Positions 53,944-63,144 are shown, counted from the stretch's first letter. The stretch is DNA of 64,000 nucleotides from an uncultured Aquimarina sp. (GCA_947498935.1 CANMMM010000008.1:141077-205076), one strand, 5' to 3'. Numbers and translations: made by a program. The notes: a model not told the origin generated them from the sequence alone.

Positions 53944-55110
53944 ATGATGATCTCAAAAAAAATTCCTGTATATGCCTTAATGATGGCATCACTTACCATC
54001 TCAGTAACTAGTTGTGACTCTGATGATGATAACGGTACAGATGAAGTAGTAGAGACTCCTGTTTTAGAGCAAGGTCTTATCTCTTTAAGTGCTAGAAAAG
54101 TAGATTTTGGTAAAGTAGCTAAAACTACTGCACAAAAAAACGCGCCAGAAGAAAGTAGAATCGTTCTTACATTAACTAACAATTCAGACGAAACTCTAAC
54201 TAGCCTTGACGCTGCTATCGAATTTCCTGGAAAAGCTAGTGTAGATCTTACCTTTTCGCCTGTAGCACCTGGTGACTCTATCGATGTACCTTTTACTTTT
54301 GCTGCTACCAATGTAGAGCCTGGTATGTATACTGGAAAAGCAACACTTACGCCTTCTATAGGAGACCCATTAGAAGTAGAATTAGTTGCTGAGGTAGTAG
54401 AAAACGATGCAGATACTACTAATAAAGCAATTTCTTTAAGCGCATATGAAGTAGACTTTGGTAAGGTATTACAAAGTACTACAAAGAAAAACGCTCCTAC
54501 AGAAAGTAGAGTAGAACTTACATTAACTAATAATTCTAACGAAACATTAACGAGTCTTGGTTCTTCGATCGAATTCCAAGGGAGTGCAAAGGTAGCACTT
54601 ACTTTTTCGCCTGTAGCACCTGGTGACTCTATTACAGTACCATTTACATATGCGCCAACAGGATTAGAGCCTGGTGTATACACTGGTAAAGCTACACTTA
54701 CGCCTTCTATAGGAGATCCTATCGAAGTAGCATTAAAAGCTGAAGTAGTAGCAAACCCTGATAACAATAACAACAAAGCGATTTCTTTAAGTGCATACGA
54801 AGTAGACTTTGGTAAAGTATTACAAAGTACTACAAAGAAAAACGTTCCTACAGAAAGTAGAGTAGAACTTACATTAACTAATAATTCTAACGAAACATTA
54901 ACGAGTCTTGGTTCTTCGATCGAATTCCAAGGGAGTGCAAAAGTAGCACTTACTTTTTCGCCTGTAGCTCCTGGTGACTCTATTACTGTACCGTTTACAT
55001 ATGCTCCTACAGGTTTAGAGCCTGGTGTATATACTGGTAAAGCTACACTTACGCCTTCTATAGGAGATCCTATCGAAGTAGCATTAAAAGCTGAGGTAGT
55101 AGCCAACTAA
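53944..55110 (+). CDS. Lipoprotein made of three near-identical 117-residue Ig-like repeats
   Basis: A 388-residue lipoprotein. Signal peptide ...LMMASLTISVTSC with the lipidated Cys about residue 27, then an acidic linker (DSDDDNGTDEVVE). Three units of 351 bp each begin ISLSA (54079, 54430, 54781): ISLSAYEVDFGKV, RVELTLTNNSNETLTSL, LTFSPVAPGDSITVPFTYAP, GVYTGKATLTPSIGDP. The pattern resembles ASH/choice-of-anchor-D-type beta-sandwich domains. Units 2 and 3 are almost identical in DNA; unit 1 is diverged. Likely a surface or adhesive protein whose length can vary by recombination (inference). Its regular codons also leave a long spurious frame on the other strand. Confidence 0.75.
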   Translation: MMISKKIPVYALMMASLTISVTSCDSDDDNGTDEVVETPVLEQGLISLSARKVDFGKVAKTTAQKNAPEESRIVLTLTNNSDETLTSLDAAIEFPGKASVDLTFSPVAPGDSIDVPFTFAATNVEPGMYTGKATLTPSIGDPLEVELVAEVVENDADTTNKAISLSAYEVDFGKVLQSTTKKNAPTESRVELTLTNNSNETLTSLGSSIEFQGSAKVALTFSPVAPGDSITVPFTYAPTGLEPGVYTGKATLTPSIGDPIEVALKAEVVANPDNNNNKAISLSAYEVDFGKVLQSTTKKNVPTESRVELTLTNNSNETLTSLGSSIEFQGSAKVALTFSPVAPGDSITVPFTYAPTGLEPGVYTGKATLTPSIGDPIEVALKAEVVAN

Positions 55111-55170
55111 TAATAAGATACCAATGCAAGCTATCATAACATAGCATCGCATATACGATACGACAAAACG

Positions 55171-55208
55171 AGGTTCAATCATCATAGTTGATGGTTGAAC
55201 TTTTTTTT
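55171..55208 (+). terminator. Intrinsic terminator of the repeat lipoprotein gene
   Basis: GGTTCAATCATCA.../TGATGGTTGAAC stem (one G-T pair) followed by eight T, 61 bp after the stop. The rest of the 337-bp interval to the next gene is without identifiable features. Confidence 0.75.
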
Positions 55209-55447
55209 ATGAACACTACTAACATTCTATCTCCCCTATGGTTCACTAGCATCGAGTAGCATACCATTTTTTTGCAGTACGATCAAAAAATACAAACACC
55301 TGATATACATATGCTAAAGTTTCTTAAAATATGTAGTCTTTTCTATACTGAGCCGACTCATTGAACAATAATGAGTCTGATATGATAGCTGCTCAGTGAC
55401 GTAGTGTCTTGATCTCTTATCACATCCGACGCTAATCCAATTCCCCC

Positions 55448-56806
55448 ATGCAATCATTCTTTAGTCGCTTCGTATTCTTACTCTTTTTTAGTGCTAGCAT
55501 CGCACAATCTACAGCTGTAGACCAAGGATATACCTATTTCTTAGATTTGTTCCATACTACTGATGCAGCGCAACACCAACGCACACTAAAACAGATTGAG
55601 CGTTCTTGGCATCCTAGTTATGAGATTTTAGCTATCGAGTCTCTTTATTTTCTAAAACACCCTACTACTGGTTTACGATTGCTACAATTATTACAGCGTA
55701 AAACTAAAAAGCAGTATGCCTACGATTTTAATAAATGGTATGCCTATATCTGGAATAAGGATGCTACATATACCGATCACTATTTTAATTTCAAGGCGCT
55801 ATTGCATCGGGCGATTGATCCTAAGTTCGGTATGTACTTTGCCCATAGAGCCCATCAATCTAGTATTCGATTGGATGAAGTACGGTGGGGCGGTGTCGTA
55901 CAAGATGGTATTCCTCCCCTACGCAATCCGCAGATGGTCGCTAGTACCGAAGCTTCGTATCTAGACGAAGACGATATTGTATTCGGGATCGTAATCAATG
56001 GAGATGCTAGAGCATACCCTAAGCGTATTCTGGCATGGCATGAATTGTTTCTAGATACTGTAGGAGAAACTTCTGTAGCTGGTGTATACTGTACGTTATG
56101 CGGTACCATGATTGTCTATAACACTAGTAAGGATGGCGTACACTATCAATTGGGCACTAGTGGTTTTCTATACCGCTCTAATAAACTAATGTATGATCAA
56201 GAAACACAATCCCTATGGAATACGCTATGGGGAAAACCTGTAATCGGCCCTTTAGCCACCCAAGAGATCGAACTGGATTACATCAGTGTCGTAACGACTA
56301 CTTGGGGTGCATGGAAGCAACTGCATCCTACGACTACTGTGCTATCCTTACAGACGGGCTATCGGCGAGATTATAGCGAGGGAAGTGCGTATAAAAGTTA
56401 TTTTGCTACAGATCGGTTGATGTTTCCTGTACCTAAACAAGATCGAAGGTTAAAAAACAAACAAGAGGTCTTAGCGATTCGATGGCCATCAGAAACGAAC
56501 CAAAATATCGCGATCTCTTCTAAATTTTTAGCCAAACACCCTATATATAGCACCCGCCTAGGAGAACATCAGATTACTGTGTTTACAGATACATCGGGGG
56601 CACACAGAGTATATCTTACGGGTACAACTATATTTACGTCGTACACCAATACGACTGCAATGGATCAGGCAGGCAATTCTTGGCATATATCCGAAGAAAA
56701 ACTGACCAATCCGCTTACAGGGCAGCAATTACTACGATTGCCTACGCATAATGCTTTTTGGTTTGGGTATCAGGCTGCATTTCCAGAGGTTACGTTGATC
56801 AAATAA
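55448..56806 (+). CDS. DUF3179 domain-containing secreted protein
   Basis: A 452-residue protein with a signal peptide (MQSFFSRFVFLLFFSASIAQS) and no sorting domain. After a helical N-terminal region (about 25-130) comes the DUF3179 domain: WGGVVQDGIPPLRNPQMVASTEASYLDEDDIVFGIVINGDARAYPKRILAWHELFLD, and VAGVYCTLCGTMIVYNT with a conserved C-x2-C. QETQSLWNTLWGKPVIGPLA follows. The family is widespread but of unknown function; the conserved Cys, His and Asp could bind metal. It is monocistronic, convergent with the GH31 gene; no clear terminator follows, only repeats. Confidence 0.85.
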   Translation: MQSFFSRFVFLLFFSASIAQSTAVDQGYTYFLDLFHTTDAAQHQRTLKQIERSWHPSYEILAIESLYFLKHPTTGLRLLQLLQRKTKKQYAYDFNKWYAYIWNKDATYTDHYFNFKALLHRAIDPKFGMYFAHRAHQSSIRLDEVRWGGVVQDGIPPLRNPQMVASTEASYLDEDDIVFGIVINGDARAYPKRILAWHELFLDTVGETSVAGVYCTLCGTMIVYNTSKDGVHYQLGTSGFLYRSNKLMYDQETQSLWNTLWGKPVIGPLATQEIELDYISVVTTTWGAWKQLHPTTTVLSLQTGYRRDYSEGSAYKSYFATDRLMFPVPKQDRRLKNKQEVLAIRWPSETNQNIAISSKFLAKHPIYSTRLGEHQITVFTDTSGAHRVYLTGTTIFTSYTNTTAMDQAGNSWHISEEKLTNPLTGQQLLRLPTHNAFWFGYQAAFPEVTLIK

Positions 56807-56850
56807 TTGCTTTTATAGTGATAAAGAGATATCCATACCTATGTACGAAG

Positions 56851-56883
56851 CCCTTCGCTAGCGCGAGTGTCTCACTCGTGCCG
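56851..56883 (+). repeat. Short REP-like hairpin sequence
   Basis: CGCTAGCG (palindrome) is followed by CGAGTG-TCT-CACTCG (6-bp stem, 3-nt loop). It is markedly GC-rich against its surroundings. It occurs once in this window. It resembles REP-type hairpins spread by single-strand transposases, but I cannot confirm this. Confidence 0.35.
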
Positions 56884-56972
56884 TATTCGTTAATCGGTAA
56901 GCTTTGTAATATTCTGCTTGGGTCTAAAAAAACTGTACAAACCATTAGTACTGCTTATGATAAAGAATGTTT

Positions 56973-57064
56973 TGCGTTAGGGATAGCAGTGGAAATCCCA
57001 CAGCGCCGACCTTTAGGAGGTGCGAGGAATTGGAACGGATAGCCCGACCCTTGTGGTAACGCCC
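56973..57064 (-). repeat. Family A repeat, copy A9 (subfamily 2)
   Basis: TGCGTTAGGGATAGCAGTGG and AAATCCCACAGC at the left; GATAGCCCGACCCTTGTGGT then AACGCCC at the right; centre ACCTTTAGGAGGT and GCGAGGAATTGG. It is 36 bp after the GH31 stop and co-oriented with it. Confidence 0.92.
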
Positions 57065-57100
57065 AAAATATAATAAATATACTCTAGCACAGTCCTTGTA

Positions 57101-59506
57101 TTAATCGAATTGAATGGCTATATGCTGCGCTTTGGCACTATCCCACGCTATAGGTATCTGCAATTGATTCGTAGTTGCATCCCATGTATAGGGTACTTGC
57201 TGCTCATTCATAGTGAGTTGTGTAGGTTGTTGCTGCACCTCATGAATAATGAATGTAATGCTACGCGTTGTCTGCATGTATTTTTTGCCTGTAGTAGCCT
57301 CGAAATCAAATACCAAATGATGCTGGTTGTACGTACTTCTGAATTTGAGTAACTCATAAGCCCCTGTCGCATATGCATCGGGGGTACGACCATCATCATC
57401 GTATAATTGCCCTGTACTTTCTGTAACCAAGGGGTCGTGATAGTAATGTAGGTCTAGCGTATGGGTGGTATAGCGTTCGGTATGTTGTATCGGGGCAATC
57501 ATAGGGATGAAAGCACCGCCTTTGACAAATAGGGGAATGTGATCTGCTTCCGTTGGAATCGTATGATACCTACCTCCTGCATATACTGTATCTGTATAAA
57601 AATCATACCAATGTGTTTTGGCTGGAAAATACATCTTTTGCTGCTCTACGCCTGCTGCTGTGATGGGTGAAACCAAAAACGCATCGCCCCAAGTATAGGT
57701 ATCTGATAGGGTATGCAATGCAGTTTGGGTCGTATCTGTAAAAAACAACGGACGCATCAGTGGCATGCCTGTCTGATGGTTTTCGAAAGCTAAGGTGTAG
57801 TTATAGGGGAGCATTCGGTATCGAAGTTCAATGCTTTGTTTGGCTAATGCCTTGGTTTTGGCATCATGGAATACAGGTTCTGGGGCAATATGCTCCTGTC
57901 CGTGAGGTCTGTAAATGGGCTGAAAAACACCGTATTGTAGCCAACGTGTGTATAGCTCAGGGTCGAAAGTATCTCCACCTGCAAAACCACCTAGATCAGA
58001 GTGCATATAGCCCAATCCTTGCATCCCCATAGCCAGTGTTATTTCGGTTTGGGATTGCAGGCCTCCCCAACTCCTATTGACATCGCCAGACCACGGTATC
58101 ATCCCAAAACGTTGTGAACCCGAATAGCCTGCTCGCATGAGTATAAATGGGCGCTGCGTTGGAAAATCCTTTCGGTATCCCTCATAGACCAATCGCGCCC
58201 AATCGTGTCCATAAATATTATGCACCTCATCGGCAGTACCTGTGGCATGTACCAATCCTGTAGGGTGTACTTCGGGTTCTCCTAGATCTCCCCACCATCC
58301 TGCTACGTTATAGGACTGCGTGTAGTGCTTATAAATGTCCCAAAACCATTTTTTACCTTTGGGATTATAGATGTCGATCAGCCCTGTATTGCCAAAATAA
58401 AAGTCATACTGATAGGGATTGCCTTCTGTATCTTTTGCCAATACATCCTGCTGTACTGCTTCTTCCCAACGATCTGAGGTGGATAATACAAAGGGTTCTG
58501 TAATTAAAACCGTTTTGATGCCTTGTTTTCTGAAATCATTGATCATTTGCTTAGGATTCGGAAAAGAGTCTTTCTGAAATGCTAGGTTGCCCATGTGTCC
58601 TTTGATGTCTTTGCCAAACCAATAAATATCTAGGATCACGGCATCTAACGGAATGCTATCTGCTTTAAATCGCTGTATTGTTTGGGCTGTCTCCGCTGCT
58701 GAATGATACCCAAATCGACTGGCAAAGTTGCCCAATGCCCATCGTGGGGGCATCGGTTGCTTGCCTGTAAGCGTCGTATACTGATCCATCAGTGTCTCCC
58801 ATGTACTGCCTGCGATGACTTGGTAGGTTTTTCTACCACTGATCGTCTCATATTGCAGTGTATTGTCTCCCTTACTATCGATATCCAAAAACCCTATCGG
58901 CACATTGTCGAAATGTACTGCATACCGCTTAGAAGATAGTATCAGCGGCATGGTATAATTCATTAATGGTGCCGATGTTTCATATCCATAATGTGCCTTA
59001 TTATACAATTGTAATCGGTGTCCTCTGCGATTCATCCCTACCACTCTAGCGCCTGCTCCATAGATCACCTCTTCCGTATCGAGCGCAAAATCTAATACTT
59101 CTGTACTATCCGTGGCGATATACCCTTTGTTTTCGGCTATTAATGGCTGATCTTTATAATAGTACGAAATCTGAAATGGTGTTTTGGTGATCTGTACACG
59201 AATCCCTTCTGTACTGTATACTAGTGTACTATCTGTTTCTACTAACTGTGTTTCTACAGCTGTGGGTTTGAGTACTACGGCATGCGAAGTAGCTGTATAG
59301 GTCTCGCCAGTAGGGATAAAAGAAGTTTCTACGATATGCGAATTATAGGGTTGGATTCTATATACTCCGTTGGGTCTGGGGATTTGAATACATCCATCTA
59401 TCATATAGGTATCTTGATTGCTTACCCAACTGTCTGTTATCGAATTGCATGAGAGTACACACAGCATACTTGTGCCAATGAGTACAAATAATTTAAGAGA
59501 ATGCAT
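57101..59506 (-). CDS. GH31 family alpha-glucosidase lipoprotein
   Basis: An 801-residue lipoprotein (LFVLIGTSMLCVLSC, Cys20). Domains: N-terminal beta-sandwich (about 30-250), the GH31 (beta/alpha)8 barrel, and C-terminal beta domains including a DUF5110-like end. The catalytic nucleophile is Asp407 in GWWGDLGEPEVH; the acid/base Asp is in MIPWSGDVNRSWGG. AVILDIYWFGKDIKGHMGNL is also typical. It removes terminal alpha-linked glucose (or related sugars) from oligosaccharides outside the inner membrane. About 30 kb from the sus locus, it may serve starch use or another alpha-glucan. The leader contains a weak AAACGTTA word (59604) resembling half of the LacI-type operator. Confidence 0.92.
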   Translation of the reverse strand: MHSLKLFVLIGTSMLCVLSCNSITDSWVSNQDTYMIDGCIQIPRPNGVYRIQPYNSHIVETSFIPTGETYTATSHAVVLKPTAVETQLVETDSTLVYSTEGIRVQITKTPFQISYYYKDQPLIAENKGYIATDSTEVLDFALDTEEVIYGAGARVVGMNRRGHRLQLYNKAHYGYETSAPLMNYTMPLILSSKRYAVHFDNVPIGFLDIDSKGDNTLQYETISGRKTYQVIAGSTWETLMDQYTTLTGKQPMPPRWALGNFASRFGYHSAAETAQTIQRFKADSIPLDAVILDIYWFGKDIKGHMGNLAFQKDSFPNPKQMINDFRKQGIKTVLITEPFVLSTSDRWEEAVQQDVLAKDTEGNPYQYDFYFGNTGLIDIYNPKGKKWFWDIYKHYTQSYNVAGWWGDLGEPEVHPTGLVHATGTADEVHNIYGHDWARLVYEGYRKDFPTQRPFILMRAGYSGSQRFGMIPWSGDVNRSWGGLQSQTEITLAMGMQGLGYMHSDLGGFAGGDTFDPELYTRWLQYGVFQPIYRPHGQEHIAPEPVFHDAKTKALAKQSIELRYRMLPYNYTLAFENHQTGMPLMRPLFFTDTTQTALHTLSDTYTWGDAFLVSPITAAGVEQQKMYFPAKTHWYDFYTDTVYAGGRYHTIPTEADHIPLFVKGGAFIPMIAPIQHTERYTTHTLDLHYYHDPLVTESTGQLYDDDGRTPDAYATGAYELLKFRSTYNQHHLVFDFEATTGKKYMQTTRSITFIIHEVQQQPTQLTMNEQQVPYTWDATTNQLQIPIAWDSAKAQHIAIQFD

Positions 59507-59759
59507 AGTATATATGATTTTGTGATCGCTAAGAGGCTTAGATCGTACGGAGCCACCAAAGCAATCTGTAATATATAGAATGTACTGTTAAAAAAAGCAC
59601 TCAAACGTTATAGTGTTAACAAAAAGTCCCCTCTTTTATTTAGCAAAAGGGGTAGAAAAATGTTGCTACTGTCGAGACATGAAACCTATTCATAAACTAG
59701 CTAACTATTCGCTAAACTTTTTTTCAACTACTACAAACATTCACATAATATACACACGA

Positions 59760-59767
59760 TACTTTTG
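59760..59767 (+). promoter_or_regulatory. -7 element of the phytase-like/GDPD gene
   Basis: TACTTTTG matches TAnnTTTG and ends 30 bp before the ATG at 59798. No clear -33 was found. Confidence 0.45.
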
Positions 59768-59797
59768 ATGTAATTAACTTCAAAAAATATTTCACAC

Positions 59798-62641
59798 ATG
59801 AACAAGCATCCACATTCATTTTTATGGCGGTTATGCATCAGCTGCTGTATCGCGATAGGGTACTGTAGTACGACCGCTGCACAACAAGTTGGGATTCCCT
59901 CTACATTCGACCTCCCTACAGACAGGTATTATGGTACTAAAACCTATGCCAAGGGTATTGGTAAATCCTTCTTTAATTTTGGTGATGTACTCGTCTCTAG
60001 AGCCGTATTACCTGCTGCTAGTTTTGCAGAGGGGCCTACTTCTGGGCAATATATTGGCAGAGACACCATTAATGGGCAATCCCTACCCTTTGTAAACCAG
60101 CAACCGATTCAAGGATTCTCTTCCATTGTAAATAATTACGATAGCACCTTTACAGTATTGTCTGATAATGGATTCGGGAGTATCGAGAACTCCGCAGATT
60201 ACCACTTGCGATTATATATCATTCGTCCACGTTTTAAATCCATCTTTGGCGGAGGAAGTGGTACGATAGATGTGCTCAACTATATCGAACTCAAAGATCC
60301 GAACCATCAGATTCCATTCGCTATCACCAATCATTTTTCTACCGATAGAGTTCTTACTGGTGCTGATTTCGATATAGAATCTATACAACGTACGGCCAAT
60401 GGAGATTTCTGGATTGGTGATGAATTTGGTCCTTTCTTACTGCATTTTGATAAAAATGGTGTATTACTCGCTCCACCATATGCATTACCCGATTTCGAAA
60501 CTCCGAGCCAAGAATTACGCTCTCCACAAAACCCGTATTCAGAAGAAGCCAGTGCCATTCGCATCATGAATGCCATGCGTGCCCATGCTGCCACTTATGG
60601 TAGCCCCGCCCCTGTCATGTCGCCATGGCACGTCATGCTAGATGACCAAGATACTACCAGTGTGGTAGGTAGTAGAAGCAATCCACCTGTAGGGTTACAA
60701 ACTGCTTCTAGCGAGTTATTTGACATTACTTCCTTGAACAAAGCAGGGCATCCTGTGGTCGTATACACGGTGAATGATTTTCCGACCATGCAACGATTGC
60801 TCAAACTAGGGGTGCAAGGGATCATTACTGATCGTCCTGATCTATTACGTACTGCTGTAGAAGAATTTGATGGCGATCAAGATGGAAAGTCGGATTACAT
60901 AGATGCAGATGGATTGATCGATGGTCATTTATTTGATGCACAAGGACACCGAGGCGCCAGAAGCTTAAGACCCGAAAACACCATTCCTTCGATGGAAGCG
61001 GCTCTAGATGCCTTAATGCCTACCTTAGAAACAGATTGCGGTATCACATTAGATGGCATTGCTGTACTAGACCATGATCCGCATATCGAAGCTGCCAAAA
61101 CTCGCAAAGCAGATGGTACTCCTTATGAATTTGCAGATGAGGTATTGGTCAAAGATCTTACACTCGCTACGATACAACAAACATTTATTGCCGATAAAAT
61201 ACTAGCGGGTCGCCCTGCACAAACCAATGAGCGTGCCCTATCGCCTGTAGCAGTCGCTTTTGCATCGCAACGACAGTGGATAGATCCTTATATCATGCCA
61301 TCGCTACAACAGGTATTTGATTTTGTAGCATTCTATATAGCATACTATAAAAATGGACAAGGTGCTACCCATCCAGAAGCTAGTAAACGATGGAAAAATG
61401 CTGCAAAAGTACGGTACAATATCGAAACTAAAACCAATCCAAGAACCGATACGGATGCGCGTGGCGATGTTTTTGCCGATAGAACGGTCGATCCTGCTAC
61501 CTTTACTACTGTGATTGCCAATACGATTATTGCCAATGGCTTAGAAAACCGTGCCGATATACAAAGTTTCGATTTTAGAACATTGCTCATTGCTCACAAG
61601 CAGTATCCTGCCATCAGAACGGTTTGTTTATTTGGGGATTTCCCTAAAGTAGGCGCTGCAGGAGATGGTACGAATCTACAAGACATGAATGGGCAAAATA
61701 CGCCTTGGCTAGCAGGTATGTATTGGCCCTACCGTAGTACACAACTATCCAATCCATTTAAGGTACGTAAGAGTGGTGGATTCGAAGGAATGGCAATCAC
61801 TCCTAACCAGCAAACCCTACTCCCACTATTAGAAAAACCACTGGCTACAAGTACTAATGGAAATCTATTGCTACATGAATTCGATATTGCTAGTGCTTCC
61901 TATACAGGTACACAATACGAATACCCTATCGATGCGCGTGCAACTGCTATTGGCGATTTTATACTATTCAACAACCGAAGAGGTGTAGTTATTGAGCGCG
62001 ATGGTTCTCAGGGAGATCTCAATGGATTCAAAGCGATTTATGAGGTAGCTATCGACAGTACGCAAAAAACCATTGCCAAACGCCCGAATCTAGACCTCCT
62101 AAATATCCGAGACATCAGAAGAATTTCTACACCAGGCCTTTCGGGAGATGTGGGAATCGGTAGAAAGTTTGCTTTCCCATTCGTTACTATAGAAAGTGTG
62201 GTCGTTTTTAATCCATTCTTAGTAGGTGTATTAAATGATAATAATTACCCGTTTAGTATCGGGAGGCATGTAGGTACAGACCTGCCTGATGACAATGAAT
62301 TTATTTTAGTATGGCTAAACGAACCACTAGGACGCCCATGGTATACCGATAGCAAAACAGCCTCTGTCCTACCTACCGATTTCAAAGCGTATCCAAATAC
62401 CTTTACGGATCTCGTAACTTTCTCGTTTACCAAAACACCTGTTACGTCTGCTCTAATTACGATCTATGATCGCATGGGCAATCAGGTGTGTACTTTAGCT
62501 CCTGAAACACTGACCGATTCGAAATTGGAATATGTATGGGATGGCACCGCTAGTAATGGACAAACACTAGCCTCGGGCATCTATATTGCCATTGCCGAAA
62601 TCAATGGCACTTTTATCAAAAAGAAACTCATAAAAAGGTAA
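59798..62641 (+). CDS. Secreted esterase-like phytase-family protein with inserted glycerophosphodiester phosphodiesterase region and T9SS sorting domain
   Basis: A 947-residue exported protein. Signal peptide about 1-29 (..CISCCIAIGYCSTTAAQQ). The phytase-like esterase part starts FQGFSSIVNNYDSTFTVLSDNGFG, continues to WIGDEFGPFLLHFD (about 85-250) and resumes at RKSGGFEGMAITPN (about 655-830). Between them lies a GDPD region: YTVNDFPTMQRLLKLGVQGIITDRPDLL (about 322-350) comes before GHRGARSLRPENTIPSMEAAL (about 383-402), LETDCGITLDGIAVLDHDP and YNIETKTNPRTD. The last about 80 residues (FKAYPNTFTDLVTFSF..GQTLASGIYIAIAE) are a type A sorting domain. It probably releases phosphate or glycerol-P from phospholipid-derived diesters outside the cell. 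Confidence 0.85.
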   Translation: MNKHPHSFLWRLCISCCIAIGYCSTTAAQQVGIPSTFDLPTDRYYGTKTYAKGIGKSFFNFGDVLVSRAVLPAASFAEGPTSGQYIGRDTINGQSLPFVNQQPIQGFSSIVNNYDSTFTVLSDNGFGSIENSADYHLRLYIIRPRFKSIFGGGSGTIDVLNYIELKDPNHQIPFAITNHFSTDRVLTGADFDIESIQRTANGDFWIGDEFGPFLLHFDKNGVLLAPPYALPDFETPSQELRSPQNPYSEEASAIRIMNAMRAHAATYGSPAPVMSPWHVMLDDQDTTSVVGSRSNPPVGLQTASSELFDITSLNKAGHPVVVYTVNDFPTMQRLLKLGVQGIITDRPDLLRTAVEEFDGDQDGKSDYIDADGLIDGHLFDAQGHRGARSLRPENTIPSMEAALDALMPTLETDCGITLDGIAVLDHDPHIEAAKTRKADGTPYEFADEVLVKDLTLATIQQTFIADKILAGRPAQTNERALSPVAVAFASQRQWIDPYIMPSLQQVFDFVAFYIAYYKNGQGATHPEASKRWKNAAKVRYNIETKTNPRTDTDARGDVFADRTVDPATFTTVIANTIIANGLENRADIQSFDFRTLLIAHKQYPAIRTVCLFGDFPKVGAAGDGTNLQDMNGQNTPWLAGMYWPYRSTQLSNPFKVRKSGGFEGMAITPNQQTLLPLLEKPLATSTNGNLLLHEFDIASASYTGTQYEYPIDARATAIGDFILFNNRRGVVIERDGSQGDLNGFKAIYEVAIDSTQKTIAKRPNLDLLNIRDIRRISTPGLSGDVGIGRKFAFPFVTIESVVVFNPFLVGVLNDNNYPFSIGRHVGTDLPDDNEFILVWLNEPLGRPWYTDSKTASVLPTDFKAYPNTFTDLVTFSFTKTPVTSALITIYDRMGNQVCTLAPETLTDSKLEYVWDGTASNGQTLASGIYIAIAEINGTFIKKKLIKR

Positions 62642-62669
62642 ATCGCTTTTTTACCAGGTACTAAAAACT

Positions 62670-62718
62670 CGCTTCTGATCATGTAGTATGTATATATGGT
62701 CAGAAGCGTTGTTTTTTT
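62670..62718 (+). terminator. Intrinsic terminator of the phytase-like/GDPD gene
   Basis: CGCTTCTGATC/GGTCAGAAGCG (one G-T pair) followed by a run of T, 29 bp after the stop. Family A copy A10 begins directly after the T-run. Confidence 0.82.
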
Positions 62719-62719
62719 T

Positions 62720-62812
62720 GGGCGTACCCACAAAGGGTCGGGCTATCCGTTCCAATTCCTCGCCCCTCCTAAAGGTCGGTACTGCGGGATTTCCACTGCT
62801 ATCCCTAACGCA
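62720..62812 (+). repeat. Family A repeat, copy A10 (subfamily 2)
   Basis: GGGCGTACCCACAAAGGGTC then GGGCTATCCG at the left; CCTCCTAAAGGTCGG and ACTGCGGGATTTCCACTGCT in the centre; ATCCCTAACGCA at the right. It is 79 bp after the stop of the phytase-like gene and co-oriented with it. The rest of the 503-bp interval holds a terminator for the convergent gene. Confidence 0.92.
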
Positions 62813-62993
62813 AAGAAACAGTTACCAATACGTATATTATGTACAATGATATGTATTGAGGGATTAAAATACTTTCATAGCCTAAAGATTGGCATTACAT
62901 CTAAGGGGTTGATGCAAATTTGTAACTTATACCCACTACATAATTGTTACAGCAACCAACACAGACGAAAACCAAAACGGCAATATATAAAGA

Positions 62994-63026
62994 AAAAGAA
63001 CCTGTCACATAACTGCAACAGGTTCA
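62994..63026 (-). terminator. Intrinsic terminator for the alpha/beta hydrolase gene
   Basis: On the minus strand GAACCTGT/ACAGGTTC (8 bp, 11-nt loop) is followed by TTTTTC. It is about 120 bp after the hydrolase stop. Confidence 0.6.
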
Positions 63027-63144
63027 TATCTTAATGATTTTCTTAAGTATCGGTAAGTAAGAGTTACAAACTCGAACTACTAACTAGCCATAGACTATAA
63101 CCCAGTAGAGTTAGAGGCACAAACTAAAAGAGCCGTTTACTAGA

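Noticed and set aside
53907..55106. A 399-codon open frame on the minus strand, itself repetitive
   Set aside because: It is the exact antisense of the three-repeat lipoprotein gene. The plus-strand frame has a lipoprotein signal and a known fold pattern; the minus frame is a by-product of biased codons repeated three times.
56758..57042. 94-codon frame ending PLGGARNWNG
   Set aside because: It overlaps the DUF3179 3' end and family A copy A9; the peptide is the translation of the repeat.
59602..59613. CAAACGTTATAG between the GH31 and phytase-like genes as a LacI operator
   Set aside because: Only half of the palindrome is present and the CG flank is missing; not enough to call a site.
59626..59654. 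CCCCTC...AGGGG stem as a terminator
   Set aside because: The stem is imperfect and lies between two divergent gene starts, where no terminator is expected.
7560..62812. CRISPR array or tRNA-like structures among the repeats
   Set aside because: The repeats are dispersed singly between genes with no regular spacers, and no cas genes or cloverleaf were found.
62696..63034. 112-codon frame starting in a terminator
   Set aside because: It begins inside the terminator T-run and reads through family A copy A10.
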